A stretch of DNA of 64,000 nt, from the NCBI RefSeq assembly GCF_045679555.1, contig NC_092098.1:21234038-21298037 (forward strand). Reading direction: 5' to 3'. The notes beneath the pieces are model-generated. The model saw nothing but the letters and a program-made list of their open reading frames with translations. It searched no databases and was not told the origin of the DNA. Position numbers and translations under genes: made by a program. This DNA is from Salvelinus alpinus. Its lineage: Eukaryota; Chordata; Actinopteri; Salmoniformes; Salmonidae. Positions 1 to 10,336 of the stretch are shown piece by piece. Each line of letters starts with the position of its first letter. The stretch's first letter is position 1.

Positions 1-2267
1 TTGCTTTTAAAGCTATCAAGTAAACACAATGAAAGCATGTATGAATCATTAAATAAACGGGTTTGGAGAGCCTTTACGCACAAAATATATTGATGAATAA
101 AAAATACAGTGGTTTGATTCATCCTGAAATACATAAAATATTGGATGGTGGAAAAAAGTGTACAATAGGGGTTGAACAATAGTCCTATAAATGTACCCTA
201 AATCCTCACTAATCATGGAACTGTACGACAATGGTCCAGTCATTGTGAACCGTGCGTTAGGCTCCAGGTTTAAACTGCTACCTGGTCTGAGTTCCATAAT
301 GATTCAAATAGACTACATGTCCCAAATTACTGCACAACGTTAGCCTAAAATGATCCACTAATGCTAGCAACCCTCAGGAACAACTACACGGACGTGACAG
401 AGGAAAGAAAGGTAAACAGAATGGAATGATGCAAAATGTAAACTACAAATTGAAGAAAACTAACACTAAAGTAACAGTTATAAATGTATGTGTGTATTAC
501 TGACGGTGGCTCCCGATAGTGGCTAATATATGACATTATACACAATTTAAAATAAAACTGAGAAAAGCCCAAGCATAGGCTATAATTAAAACATACATCA
601 ACTCGGCCTGTTCAGCCCTACAGAAGCCGATAACTTGGGTGTTCAAATTTCATCCATGCAAATTACGAGGGAACACAATTAAAATGTTGAATAACGCCAC
701 AGCTGTATATTCTAGCCTATTTCACTGTGGAAAAGGGGATGCCACACGGGTCATGTTTATATAATTTTCAGTTTGCTTCCATATGGCTAGTTTCACATTT
801 GTCTACATGGTTCCTAATGAAAAACAATCTAAAACAATTGCTGTCTATTCACAATCCCCTTCTCCTAACGGACTACTTATTTTCCTAGCTCTTTTATATT
901 TCTCTTATCCATTTATAAATTACAGTGCATGGAGAATGATATTATTTCTGTCAGAAAAAAGAAAGTAGATGCTTTCCCTACTGAGAAACCGGCAGGTTTG
1001 CTCGACCTTATTCATGGTTTCTTGGCGCATAAAGGTGGTGGGATTATGAGGGAATGAAGTCAAGGTCAGAATAGGGTTAATCTGTAGACACCTCCGCCAC
1101 ACCTTCATTTCTTAGATCTCCACCCTGAGCCAATGGGTGAATAGCATGCTATTCTCATGCTTAAATTCAAGGTCAGAATATGCATAGAGATAAAAGTACA
1201 TAAAATGGAATTACTTTCCATTTGCGTGTGCTTACCGTGGGTTGGAATTGGTGCCAATGTGAATAGCACATCAATGCAAGGGCTCCCAATCATCATTACT
1301 AACATCAGTCATTTGTCAAGCAAAGTAAAACTTTCAGAAATGATGGATTACAGCCAGTCTATATTTTCCATGTTGATCATTACAAACTCTTGTATTCGTT
1401 TATACATACTGTAGATACCATGATTTAGGTTGATGATTGATATTTCCAAAATAAAGGAAATCACACCCAAAAAACACAGTGGTTTAATCTTGTACTTTTC
1501 ATTTTTATTATTAAATTGACAAGAGAAATTCATGAAATATATATAAGTTACAATTATTGTTCATCACTTAACAAATTTTGACTTATTCTGTCTCATTCTC
1601 TATGTACAGTGGGCCTCAAATTAAAATGTAGTCTGGTGACTGATGCAGCTATATGCTGTATAAGATATTAAATATTAAACCTAGACTTGACTAAGATAAC
1701 CTACATGGAGCCCTTTTTTTGACCAATTGTGTGTTTAGATACATACATAAATGATTATAGCTAAACAAAAGATCAACAGAGATGAAGGGCAGCTCTCTGA
1801 GATAGGACTGACAGTAGCAGAAATAGTTCTAAGTAATCATACAAATAATGATGATAACATGAAAATATACAGTGTTGTAGATTACAGATGCTTTTCATTG
1901 TTTTCATACACTTTATTTATAGTGACTTTAGAACTAAAATAAAGTTTACAGCATAATTGTAGGTCTACATGGTGGTTTTGAAAAGTATATTCACAAATGT
2001 GAAGTGTACATTTCCTATTAAATTCTGTTATAGTGGGGTTCATGTAAAGCTCGACACCCTCCACCCACATCTTGATGAGACATTTACAAACAGTATCTGT
2101 TTCATGTACATCTTGATGAGACATTTACAAACAGTATCTGTTTCATGTACATCTTGCCATAATTGCACGTTGCAGTTTTTCGGTGACATTGCTTTTACGT
2201 CAACAATTTATTCATTATTCATTATGAAAACTTTGTCTACAGGACTAGAACTGTGTTTAACCCATTT
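1..2267. other. Intergenic, AT-rich, no gene recognised
   Basis: No reading frame here looks like a known protein; all are short and random-looking. The only clear structure is a 41-bp unit repeated twice in tandem at about 2071-2152. The rest is ordinary AT-rich intergenic sequence downstream of the odorant receptor, which lies on the minus strand. Confidence 0.6.
2071..2152. repeat. 41-bp tandem duplication
   Basis: A 41-bp unit starting CTTGATGAGACATTTACAAA occurs at 2071 and again at 2112 with no visible change. It is a local tandem duplication in non-coding sequence. Confidence 0.9.
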
Positions 2268-3209
2268 TTAACAGGAGGCCAGCCTGTGAGACGCACGGTA
2301 TATTTTTAAGACGTGCATTCTGATGGTTTGATTGGCCATTCCGTAAATTGCAGGGTTTATCAATGGTGTAAGCAATGTATAGTATAGTGACATGATGATC
2401 CGAAACTTAAAAGATGTCCCACTCATGTCAAATCTACTTTGAGCAATTTCAAAAAACCCTCCAATAGAGTAGTTTATTACTGAAAGTAAATGAGGGAAGC
2501 ACGTTTTCAGTGCTTTGACCTGAGATTCTTTTGAGGATTTCACACAGACCCTGAAAATGTGTGCATATGAGAATATAATCATGAGGAGCTGGGGGATCAT
2601 AATGAAAGCTATTAGCACAAGTCCTACAATACTATGGTAAGATGTGGGAGAACACGCATTTTTGACCAATTCAAAATTGACACAAAACAATTTAAAATGT
2701 ATGAACCTCCCACAAAACTTCAACCTCAAAGTCAAGCAGAAGTACATCAGAAAGAGAGAAAAAGGATATAGCCATGCCAATGCAATAAATTTACAAATCT
2801 TGGGAATAGACATGATGCTGTGATAATGTAGTGGATAACAGATGGCAACATACCGGTCATATCCCATGACAGCCAAAATATGAAATTCAACCGCTGCATA
2901 TGTATGTACCCAATAGATTTGTATTAGACACCACGGCAATGATATCTCATATGTCTCAGACAAAAGTAGAATCAGAGTAGAGGGAAGAAATCCAGTGCTG
3001 CCATATAGTCCGTTAGCAGCTAAGTTACATATGAACACATACATGGGTTGATGCAGAGCTCTCTGACAGCATATCACAGCAATCAGCAGAAAATTGAAAG
3101 AGATTATCAAAATATACAACAACATAAATATAGAAAACTGCAGGTACTTGTTTTTTTCCATTACAGCATACGCAGTCATGGTAAATACTGTTACAGATGT
3201 GTTGTCCAT
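2268..3209 (-). CDS. Odorant receptor (class A GPCR), single exon
   Basis: This is a seven-transmembrane odorant receptor, expected in the plasma membrane of olfactory neurons and coupled to a G protein. The frame is intact and intronless and codes for 313 residues, the usual length. Seen motifs: an N-terminal glycosylation site in MDNTS, LHQPMY after TM1, MGYDRYVAICYPLHY at the end of TM3 (a DRY motif), KALKTCFPHL before TM6 and PLINPAIYG in TM7. The open frame reaches 3242, but I chose the ATG at 3209 because MDNTS is a typical receptor start and the extra 11 residues would lengthen the N-terminus. TM1 has ISFNFLL where most family members have a GN pair, so the conserved glycine is lost. 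A Tc1 end fragment lies directly upstream (3253-3430), close to where a promoter or 5' exon would sit. It looks functional by sequence; ligand and subfamily cannot be told. Confidence 0.9.
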   Translation of the reverse strand: MDNTSVTVFTMTAYAVMEKNKYLQFSIFMLLYILIISFNFLLIAVICCQRALHQPMYVFICNLAANGLYGSTGFLPSTLILLLSETYEISLPWCLIQIYWVHTYAAVEFHILAVMGYDRYVAICYPLHYHSIMSIPKICKFIALAWLYPFSLFLMYFCLTLRLKFCGRFIHFKLFCVNFELVKNACSPTSYHSIVGLVLIAFIMIPQLLMIIFSYAHIFRVCVKSSKESQVKALKTCFPHLLSVINYSIGGFFEIAQSRFDMSGTSFKFRIIMSLYYTLLTPLINPAIYGMANQTIRMHVLKIYRASHRLASC

Positions 3210-3252
3210 ATTTGTCTTGAATTCTGAAAAGACAAGAAACATTGCCTTTATA

Positions 3253-3430
3253 CAACTCTGCCTTCAGAAAGTATTCATACCCCTTGACGTATTACACATT
3301 TTGTTACATCCTGAATTCAAAATGGATGAAGTATATTTTATTCTCACCTATCTACCCACTCTATTATGACAATTCTTTTTGCAAATGTATAGAAAATGAA
3401 ATACAGAAATATCTAATTTTACATAAGCTA
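3253..3430. mobile_element. Tc1-like transposon end fragment
   Basis: The text CAGAAAGTATTCATACCCCT followed by a match to 'ttgttacatcctgaa' is the terminal inverted repeat and subterminal part of a Tc1 family. A better preserved relative is seen at 51790 and 53253-53300. Only one end is present. It abuts the 5' side of the odorant receptor. Confidence 0.7.
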
Positions 3431-3950
3431 CCTCAAAAGTTTGGGGTCACTAAGAAATGTCCTGGTTTTTGAAAGAAAAGCAATTTTTTTGTCCCTTAAA
3501 ATAACATCAAATTGATCAGAAATACAGTGTAGACATTGTTAATTTTGTAAATGACTATTGTAGCAGGAAACTGCTGATTTTTTTATGGAATATCTACATA
3601 AGCATACAGAGGCTCATTATCAGCAACCATCCCTCCTGTGTTCCAATGGCATGTTGTGTTAGCTAGTCCAAGTTGATAATTTTAAAAGGCTAATTGATCA
3701 TTAGAAAACCCTTTTGCAATTATGTTGGCACAGCTGAAAACTGTTGTTCTGATTAAAGAAGCAATAAAACTGGCCTTCTTTAGACTAGTTGAGTATCTGG
3801 AGCATCAGCATTTGTGGGTTCAATTACAGGCTCAAAATGGCCAGAAACAAAGAACTTTCTTCTGAAACTCATCATTCTATTCTTGTTTTGGGAAATGAAG
3901 GCTATTCCATGTGAGAAATTGCCAAGAAACTGAAGATTTCGTATAATGCT

Positions 3951-4286
3951 GTGTACTACTCCCTTCACAGAACAGCGCAAACTTGCTCTAACCAGAATAG
4001 AAAGAGGAGTGGGAGGCCCTGGCACAACTGCACAACTGAGCAAGAGAACAAGTACATTAGAGTGTCTAGTTTGAGAAACATACACCTCACAAGTCCTCAA
4101 CTGGCAGCTTCATTAAATAGTACCCACAAAACACCAGTCTCAATGTCAACAGTGAAGAGGCGACTTCGAGATGCTGGCCTTCTAGGCAGAGTTGCAAAGA
4201 AAAAGCCATACCTCAGGCTGGCCAATAAAAAGAAAAGATTAAGATGGGCAAAAGAACACAGACACGGACAGAGGAACTCTGCCTAG
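3951..4286 (+). pseudogene. Tc1 transposase N-terminal fragment
   Basis: This 111-residue frame matches the paired-type helix-turn-helix region of Tc1/mariner transposases: SGRPWHNCTTEQENKYI, then LAASLNSTHKTPVSMSTVKR and GRVAKKKPYLRLANKKKRLR. It ends soon after the point where the catalytic domain should begin and has no DDE residues. It is a decayed, non-functional remnant inside the transposon at 3432-4540. Confidence 0.8.
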
Positions 4287-4317
4287 AAGGCCAGCATCCC
4301 GGAGTCACCTCTTCACT

Positions 4318-4477
4318 GTTTACATTTACATTTAAGTCATTTAGCAGACGCTCTTATCCAGAGCGACTTACAAATTGGTGCATTCACCTTATGACATCCA
4401 GTGGAACAGCCACTTTACAATAGTGCATCTAACAGTGCACCAATTTGTGCACTGTTAGTGCACAGTGCACTGTTGAC
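4318..4477 (-). mobile_element. V-SINE-like fragment
   Basis: The block read on the minus strand contains CTCTGGATAAGAGCGTCTGC followed by TAAATGACTTAAATGT, the conserved 3' region found in many teleost V-SINEs. No tRNA-like head was found, so it is 5' truncated. It sits inside the Tc1 relic. Its left part contains an imperfect palindrome of TGCACTGT words at 4430-4475. Confidence 0.65.
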
Positions 4478-4540
4478 TTTGAGACTGGTGTGCTGTGGGT
4501 ACTACCTGGTGTTTTGTGGGTACTACCTGGTTTTTCAAGA

Positions 4541-4975
4541 GGTAAAACACACATAAATAAGATAAAACGTGAAATTGTCTTAATTTATTCTTCATCGAAA
4601 TGACTTATTATTCTCAACAACCTTTAAATTCCACCTAGTGCAAACACTTAGTAAATATGATCTACATTAATCTCTTATCCATTGTATGAATGTGGTCATT
4701 TGATTGGTTTAATTAAAAGCATTAAGGTTCTCCCATGTTCCGACTAGCAGGGACGTCAGGGAACAATTACCTCTGAGAAGGAAGTGCATGTCATTATTCA
4801 AAATGGATAGAGAATTGTTAAAGGCCTGTTGCGGTCAAAAATGTAATTACCTGTGTTTTACATATATTTCCACACTATGAGGTCGGAATAATTCTGTGAA
4901 ATTGTGAAAATTATGATAATACCCTTTTAGTGTACGAACTGTTTGAAAAGACCACCTGAAATTTCTACCTGTTTT
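4541..4975. other. Non-coding, nothing recognised
   Basis: AT-rich sequence between a Tc1 relic and a SINE. I see no reading frame, terminal repeat or RNA gene in it. Confidence 0.5.
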
Positions 4976-4997
4976 GGTGGGATGGAGTTTTGGCCAA

Positions 4998-5202
4998 ATT
5001 AGTTATTTTTAATCTTTATTTAACAAGGCAAGGCAGTTAAGAACAAACTTTTATTTTCAATGATGGCCTAGGAACAGTGGGTTAACTGCTTTGTTCAGGG
5101 GTAGAACAACAGATTTTTACCTTGTCAGCTCGGGGATTTGATGTTGCAACCTTTCAGTTACTAGTCCAACGCTCTAACCTCTAGCCTACCTGCCGTCCCA
5201 TG
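4998..5202 (-). mobile_element. tRNA-derived SINE (salmonid type)
   Basis: On the minus strand the element starts with GGCAGGTAGGCTAGAGGTTA, which contains an A-box-like TAGGCTAGAGG. A degenerate B-box region follows about 45 bp on, then a body ending in TTAAATAAAGATTAAA. A second copy of the same family lies at 22946-23110, and tail-only pieces lie at 5566-5605 and 54155-54197. It is a short non-autonomous retroposon with no coding capacity. Confidence 0.75.
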
Positions 5203-5205
5203 TAG

Positions 5206-6940
5206 ACCAATAAGAAAGAGAATTCCAAACCGCTCTGCCAATAACAGCTCGTTTTCAGTTTCAGCATTGAAAACAATCACAGTAAGGTACTTAAATGTTA
5301 CACAGAAATGATTTGATAATGAACTAATAAAATGGCTTTAACTAACCTTTATAAATACACTATTTCTAAAATATCATTGTACCTTCAAACAACTTAGCTC
5401 CAGTGATCCCTAGTTATTGAATTAAACAATAATAACTCAACAGGAAATAATTCAAAACAAGGAAACAAATGTATACAATAAACACATTTTAAAGAAAATA
5501 ATTAAAGGAGAAACCATAAATTAAGAGTTATTCAGAAAACGAAAATGCAGTGTGTGCATGATTTACCTGTTTCTGAGAGTCTGAGAGTTAAATAAAGGTT
5601 AAATAAAAAAATGATTAAATGTCCCTCTCAAGCCAATGTTACACCTCCCCAGGTTGGCAGAAGTGAATGAAAATGTTGCATCAAGTGTCTTTTTGTTAAG
5701 ACATGTAAAAACATGACGTCAGTTATTTGTGCAACATATTTTACTGATGTTGATTATTCCAATCCCACAGGACACTAGCTGTAATCTGTGTGTTCCTAGA
5801 TACACCGTGTCAATAACACTTTCTGAAACAATGTCAAATATAGTAGTGACATATAGTGAAAAATATGCTTAACTGCACAAATGAATTGCATTTGAATTGA
5901 TCAATTTATTTATTTCATGAGAAAAACATCTTGGTACAGGATCACACACAGTGAGCAATACTTTTGTTGGTTAGGGCCCTGCCATTAAAGGGATAGTTCG
6001 TTTTTTAAAAGTTTTATCTTATGTTTGACTTAACAAGGGTGTTGTCGTTTGATCCAAACTGTTTATAGGTTTGGTTGCTGGTTATTTAGAAATGTCCAGG
6101 ATTTTATAATAATAATAATTATAACAATTAATTTATTTGCATAGCACATTTAATACACAGAATGCAGCTCAAAGATTTAAATAATTGGCTAACAAACATA
6201 ACAGGTCAATTTTGGGGGGAGAAAATGTATTCAGTTTGGATGAAAAAACAACACCCTAGGTCAGGGCAATTCATCTATATTCTTATGGGAGCCAAGTATT
6301 GCAAGTATTCTTCCGAAGAACTATAAAAAACAGCGCGCACACACACACCATATAAAACACTTAAAGATCCCCTCCAGCCTCTGTAGAACCTAATTTATTA
6401 CCTCATTTACTTAACAAAAGGCTCAATAGGTAGTCCAGGTGTCCTCTGACATGGCACAAGTGGGTGTGGGTCTTTTCTCTTTTGTCCTCAATTGCTCCTC
6501 TATTGTTCCCGCAAGCAAGGGGGAGTACACGATCAGACCAACTCCTTGAATTGCCAAACGCTTAATTTTCGCAGTTGTGTCGAAACAAAATTTTGCTTAA
6601 AAAAAATGTGACCGTTGAGTGTGTGTACTTTACTGTATTTATATTTGGAATGTCGTTTTTTAACTGGAAAAGTAAAAATAATTGCTGGAGTGGGACTTTA
6701 AGTAAAAATCCCCTGAAAACGAAGCATTTTCGATATGATATTTACTGCCCTAACACACGGATAGTGATAACATGGACCAACCAGCAACTTTATTTTTTAT
6801 TTTTGTGCTTTTGAATCTGGCCTTATTGCAATAAAATTTCAGTCTGAATGAAGTATACTTTGAATATATTTTCCTCATTCATTGAAAAACATTTCATCCT
6901 CACTCACTCTTTGTTCAACAGACTGTATGTTGTAAATTTC
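5206..6940. other. Non-coding stretch with minor repeats
   Basis: No convincing gene. Small features: a SINE tail-like TTAAATAAAGGTTAAATAAA near 5587, an AAT-rich simple repeat near 6105-6125, and a very short CA run near 6335-6350. The short frames at 6575-6814 and 6848-6945 resemble nothing I recognise. Confidence 0.5.
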
Positions 6941-6944
6941 AAAA

Positions 6945-7540
6945 ACACAATGTTGACGGCTCAGTACATCACCGGGTCCAAGCTTCCTGCCACCCAGGAC
7001 CTCTATACCAGGCGGTGTCAGAGGAAGGCCCTAAAAATGGTCAAAGACTCCAGCCACCCTAGTCATAGACTGTTCTCTCTGCTACCGCACAGCAAGCGGT
7101 ACCAGAGCGCCAAGTCTAGGTCCAAGAGGCTTCTAAACAGCTACTACATTCAAGCCATAAGACTCCTGAATAGCTAATCAATGGCTACCCAGACTATTTG
7201 CCCCCCCCCCCCCCCCTCATAAGCTGCTGCTACTCTCTGTTATTATCTATGCATAGCCACTTTAATAACCCTACCTGCATGTACATAATTATCTCAATTA
7301 CCTCAACACCAGTGCCCCCGCACATTGACACATTGACTCTGTACCGGTACCCCCTGTATATAGCCCCACTATTGTTATTTACTGCTGCTCTTTAATTATT
7401 AGTTTTTCTTATCCCTTCCTTTTTTTAAAGTATTTTCTTAAAACTGCATTGTTAAGGGCTTGTAAGTAAGCATTTCACTGTAAGGTCTACACCTGCTGTA
7501 TTCAGCGCATTTGACAAATAAAATTTGATTTGATTTGACC
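6945..7540 (+). mobile_element. L2-type LINE (RSg-1-like), 3' fragment
   Basis: The frame starting near 6950 reads LTAQYITGSKLPATQDLYTR and continues to SYYIQAIRLLNS, matching the C-terminus of the intact L2 frame at 24460-27297. After the stop there is a C-run (7201-7216), then a 3' UTR ending AAAATTTGATTTGATTTGAC. The copy is strongly 5' truncated. Confidence 0.85.
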
Positions 7541-8075
7541 TAAGCTCTCATCTACAATAAGGCCCTAGCCAGGAAAGTAATGCTATATACAGAGGTCACA
7601 AAGCGATATAGGCCTACAGTAATTTTAACCCCCTCAAACGTGGATTGCCATTGTTCGCATGGCCACATTGGGTACATGGCTCCCTTCTCCCTTCATCCAG
7701 TTCCATCAGAGTTACATCAGTGTTGTCTGACGGGAGGTAATTACTGCGCTGTCCTCATCTGCTTCACCCTATCCTCCAGACACTGGCCACAGAGTGCACC
7801 ATTTGGTCGCAGTGTCCTTTAGGTCTCATCAGTGTGTGGTTTTTAATTGCTTTCCAGGGGATGAAAGTATCAAGTGGATAATGACCTCTGATAACATGTT
7901 TATCCACTTTGCAGTTTGTCAGCGATATCCCAGAAGGTACTGAGAACCCTCCAGAATGTACACAACGTCAGAATATCCAAAATTGGATAGCAACATCTAT
8001 AGTTGAAAGTTAGTATACTGTAACTCTAAAGTTACATTCTCTTCATAATGACACTGTCCATACGTCATGTGTCAA
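7541..8075. other. Non-coding, nothing recognised
   Basis: Lies between two oppositely oriented L2 LINE fragments. The short frame at 7580-7822 has no recognisable domain. No RNA gene or terminal repeat seen. Confidence 0.5.
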
Positions 8076-8077
8076 TT

Positions 8078-10212
8078 ACTAGGGAAATCAAATCAAATGT
8101 TATTTGTCATATGCTTTGTAAACAACAGTTGTAGACTAACAGTAAAATGCTTACTTACAGGTATTTTCCATCAATGCAGAGTTAAAGATAAAGATCAAAA
8201 AAATAAACGAGGAATAAATACACAGGGAATAATGATTAACAATAATGAGTCAAAATAACATGGCTATATACAGGGAGTACCAGTACCGAGTCAATGTGCA
8301 GGGGTATAAGGTAATTAAGGTACAGTAGCTATGTACATGTTGGTAGGGATAACGTGACTAGGCAACAGGATAGATAATAGACAGTAGCAGCACTATATGT
8401 GGTGTGTGTGAGTGTGTTTGTGGCATCAGTATGCATGTGTGCGCATGTTATGTGTGAGTAGCTATGTACATGTAGGTAGGGATAACGTGACTAGGCAACA
8501 GGATAGATAATAGACAGTTGCAGCACTGTATGTGGTGTGTGTGAGCGTGTTTGTGGCATCAGTATGCATGTGTGCGCACGCATGTGTGTGTGGACGTATG
8601 TAGTGTGTGTGTGTATATGTGTGTTGTGGTGTCAGTGTATGTATGTGTGAGTGTGTGGGTAGAGTCCAGTGTGTGTGCATAGAGTCAGTGCAAGAGTTTG
8701 TGCAAAAAATGGTCAATGCAGGTAATCTGGGTGGCCATTTGATTAGATATTTTGCGGTCTTGTTTAGCGGTCTTGTTATGTCTTCTGACATAGTGGTAGA
8801 AGCTGTTCAGGGTAGTGTTGGTCCCAGACTTGGTGCACTGGTACCGCTTGCATGTGGTAGCAGAGAGAACATTCCTTGGCTTGGGTGGCTGGAGTCCTTG
8901 ACAATTTTTTGGACACCGCTTGGTATAGAGGTCCTGGTTGGCTGGCGGCTCAGCCCCAGTAATGTACTGGGCTGTAATCACCACCCTCTGTAGCGCCTGA
9001 CGGTCGGGTACCTTGCAGTTGCTGTACCAATAGTGATGCAGCCAGTCAAGATGCTGTCAGCCGTGCAGCAATAGAACTTTATGAGGATCTGAGGGCCCAT
9101 GCCATATCTTTTCAGCCTCCTGAGGAGGAAGAGGGGATGTCGTGCCCTCTTCACAACTCTGTGAGTGTGTGTGGACCATGTTAATTTCTTAGTGATGTGG
9201 ACACTGAGGAACTTACAGCTCTCGACTTTCTCCACTACAGCCCCATCGATGTGGATGGGGGCGTACTCTCCCCTCTATTTCCTGTAGCCCACAAACAGCT
9301 CATTTGTCTTGCTGACGCTGAGGGAAAGGTTGTTGTCCTGGCACCACACTGGGCCCCCGTGTTGATGATTAGCGTGGCGGATATGTTGTTGCCTACCCTC
9401 ACCGCCTGTGGGCGACCTGTCAGGAAGTCCAGGAACCAATTGCAGAGGGAGGTGTTCAGTCCCAGGGTCCTGAGATTGGTGATGAGCTTGGAGGGGACTA
9501 TGGTGTTGAATGCTTAGCTGTAGTCGATGATCAGCATTCTTACATAGGTATTCCTTTTGTCCAGGTAGGTAAGGGCAGTGTGGAGAGCAACAGAGATTGT
9601 ATCATCTGTGAATCTGTTGGGGCGGTATGAGAACTGGAGTGGGTCCAGCGTGTCTGGCATGATAGTGTTGATGTGAGCCATGACCAGCCTTTCAAAGCAT
9701 TTCATGGCTATAGAGATGAGTGCTACAGGGTGATAGTCATTTAGGCAGGTTACCTTGGCGTTCTTGGGCACTGGGAATATGGAGGTCTGCTTGAAACAGA
9801 CCGGGTCAGGAATAGGTTGAAAATGTCAGTGAAGACACTTGCCAGCTGGTCAGAGCATGCTCTGAGTACACGTCCTGGTATTCCGTCTGGCCCCGCGGCC
9901 TTGCGAATGTTAACCTAGGTCTTACTCACATCGGCTATGGAGAGTGAAATCACACAGTACTCCGGAACAGCTAGTGCTTTCATTTAACTCGGTAGGCTCG
10001 TGTTGCTGAGCAGCTCACAGCTGGGCTTCCATTAGTAATCTGTGATAGTTTACAAGTCATCCGTTGAGCGTCAGAGGATTCCATTTTAATCCTGTATTCA
10101 CGCTTCGCCTGTATAATGGTTCATCGGAGGTCGTAGCGGGATTTCTTATGAGCGTCCGGATTAGTGTCCCGCTCCTTGAAAGCGGCAGCTCTAGCCTTTA
10201 GCTCAGTGATAA
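8078..10212 (-). mobile_element. L2-type LINE (RSg-1-like), decayed, 5' truncated
   Basis: The 3' end is at 8078, where the plus strand reads AAATCAAATCAAATGTTATT, the reverse of the ATTTG-type tail. Minus-strand frames hold broken reverse-transcriptase pieces: 9771-9514 reads [20 protein letters not shown] and [11 protein letters not shown]; 9235-8978 reads FLSVHITKKLTWSTHTHRVV; 8984-8685 is the C-terminus (AQYITGAEPPANQDLYTKRC). Many stops and shifts separate them. The 3' UTR carries a 133-bp tandem duplication and GT-rich runs. Its 5' side stops at about 10212, where a hAT-like element begins. Confidence 0.85.
8325..8590. repeat. 133-bp tandem duplication in LINE 3' UTR
   Basis: A unit beginning GTAGCTATGTACATGT occurs at 8325 and 8458, with only a few changes between copies. 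Both copies end in GT-rich sequence. The doubling lies wholly within the LINE 3' UTR. Confidence 0.85.
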
Positions 10213-10336
10213 AGTCATACTGAGTAAAAGTAAAGATACCTTAATAGAAAATGACTCAAGTAAAAGTGAAAGTCACCCAGTAAAATATTACTTGAGTAAA
10301 AGTCTAAAAGGATTTGGTTTAAAATTTACTTAAGTA

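Larger units (their letters stand above)
3432..4540 (+). mobile_element. Tc1-like transposon relic with SINE insertion
   Basis: The left end carries the motif AAAGTTTGGGGTCACTAAGA, shared with the copy at 41946-42828. A frame at 3951-4286 encodes the DNA-binding N-terminal half of a Tc1 transposase, with helix-turn-helix residues such as STVKRRLRDAGLLGR and a run KKKRLRWAKEH. The catalytic DDE half is missing. A V-SINE-like piece lies at about 4318-4477, and transposon-like text resumes after it. The right terminal repeat was not found, so the copy is dead. Confidence 0.75.

Noticed and set aside
8462..8791. Thr/His-rich minus-strand frame
   Set aside because: It comes from GT-rich simple sequence in a LINE 3' UTR.
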